A stretch of DNA of 6,273 nt from an uncultured Clostridia bacterium (GTDB lineage Bacteria; Bacillota; Clostridia; Oscillospirales; Ruminococcaceae): NCBI GenBank assembly GCA_938014855.1, contig CALLQM010000350.1, forward strand, positions 1-6,273, read 5' to 3'. Positions 5,822-6,273 of the stretch are shown piece after piece; the first letter of the stretch is position 1; every line of letters starts with the position of its first letter. Made by a program: the position numbers and the translations under genes. The notes below the pieces were generated by a model that was not told the origin of the DNA, searched no databases, and was given only the letters and a program-made list of their open reading frames with translations.

Positions 5822-6273
5822 TTATTGTGCAGAACGTGTCACACTTTCGACACCTGCAATTTTAGAAAGATTGCTGATAATAAAATTCAGCTGTTCAATA
5901 TCGCTGACTGTTAAGGTCACTGTAACAATATTCGTTCCCTGTTTGACTTCTCGCGCCATCAGTGTGGTAATTGCGATACGCATAGAGGTAAGCGCAACGG
6001 AAATATCCGCAAGAACACCAATTCGGTCATCCGTAAGAATCTCAATTGTACTTTTAAAATGTTCTTTTTTCACGGATTCCATTGCCCATTCCGCATGCAG
6101 CCATCGTTCGGCATTGTTCGGATCATTAATGGAATTTATAACATTTTGGCAGTCTTTTTTATGAATCGAAACGCCGAATCCCCGCGTTACAAATCCAATA
6201 ATTTCATCACCCGGCAGCGGATTGCAGCAGCGTGCAAACTTGACTAGACACTCATCCAGTCCTTCCACAATCA
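5822..6273 (-). CDS. relA: (p)ppGpp synthetase/hydrolase RelA/SpoT, C-terminal part (partial)
   Basis: This is the last roughly 150 residues of a long RelA/SpoT (Rel) enzyme, which makes and degrades the alarmone (p)ppGpp in the stringent response; the catalytic, TGS and helical domains lie beyond the right edge. The fragment opens with the conserved VEGLDECLVKFARCCNPLPGD, the cysteine-rich RIS/zinc-finger domain, with an adjacent Cys pair followed 25 residues later by the Cys of KKDC. A linker with HAEW leads to a C-terminal ACT domain (from STIEILTDDRIGVLADIS to IAGVESVTR). Both domains contact the ribosome or regulate the enzyme in studied Rel proteins. The frame is open to the window edge, and the GTG at 6268 is an internal valine, not a start. 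It is the first visible gene of the relA-dtd-MBL-hemZ operon and is 31 nt from dtd. Confidence 0.95.
   Translation of the reverse strand, partial: IVEGLDECLVKFARCCNPLPGDEIIGFVTRGFGVSIHKKDCQNVINSINDPNNAERWLHAEWAMESVKKEHFKSTIEILTDDRIGVLADISVALTSMRIAITTLMAREVKQGTNIVTVTLTVSDIEQLNFIISNLSKIAGVESVTRSAQ

Noticed and set aside
5141..5914. Long plus-strand open frame of 257 codons
   Set aside because: It lies antisense to the MBL, dtd and relA genes, has no recognisable domain and no ribosome binding site, and its composition follows from the opposite-strand genes.
6266..6268. GTG at 6268 as the start of a short separate ACT-domain gene
   Set aside because: The frame continues upstream to the edge, and the residues match the interior of full-length RelA.

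Overview
The window looks like a piece of a low-to-medium GC Gram-positive anaerobe of the Clostridia. An Oscillospiraceae/Ruminococcaceae-like origin is my best guess, from protein style only. Supporting signs are strong AGGAGG-type ribosome binding sites, SigA-like promoters, a HemZ-type radical SAM protein, and the gene order relA-dtd-MBL hydrolase-hemZ, which I know as a recurrent Firmicutes cluster.

Right-hand block (3244-6273, all on the minus strand): the 3' end of a RelA/SpoT (p)ppGpp synthetase/hydrolase, then dtd (D-aminoacyl-tRNA deacylase), a glyoxalase-II-like metallo-beta-lactamase-fold hydrolase, and hemZ. Spacing is 31 nt, 11 nt and a 17-nt overlap, and each gene has its own Shine-Dalgarno sequence, so this reads as one operon. 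The common theme is stress response and translation quality control (relA, dtd), plus a metabolite hydrolase and a radical SAM enzyme of the coproporphyrinogen dehydrogenase family.

Middle block (1251-3217, minus strand): a small coiled-coil plus zinc-ribbon protein of unknown function with a clear promoter of its own and a hairpin terminator, followed by a MATE-family multidrug/sodium antiporter. In related genomes hisS often follows hemZ; here the zinc-ribbon gene sits in that place.

Left-hand block (1-1250): mtnN (5'-methylthioadenosine/S-adenosylhomocysteine nucleosidase) is the only plus-strand gene. It has a good SigA promoter decorated with direct and inverted repeats, and a strong hairpin terminator that it shares with the convergent MATE gene. 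Divergent from it is the 5' end of a SpoVB/MurJ-like lipid flippase gene that runs off the left edge. This gene carries a one-base frameshift after codon 42, with an ATGA stop/restart overlap.

I see no CRISPR array, tRNA, rRNA, transposase or phage gene, and no convincing new multi-gene system. No gene-free stretch exceeds 300 bases; the longest are 378-513 (divergent promoters) and 2610-2737 (terminator and an inverted repeat). The best leads are the flippase frameshift, the repeats around the mtnN promoter, the uncharacterised zinc-ribbon gene and the Gln-to-Asn change in the Dtd SQFTL motif.
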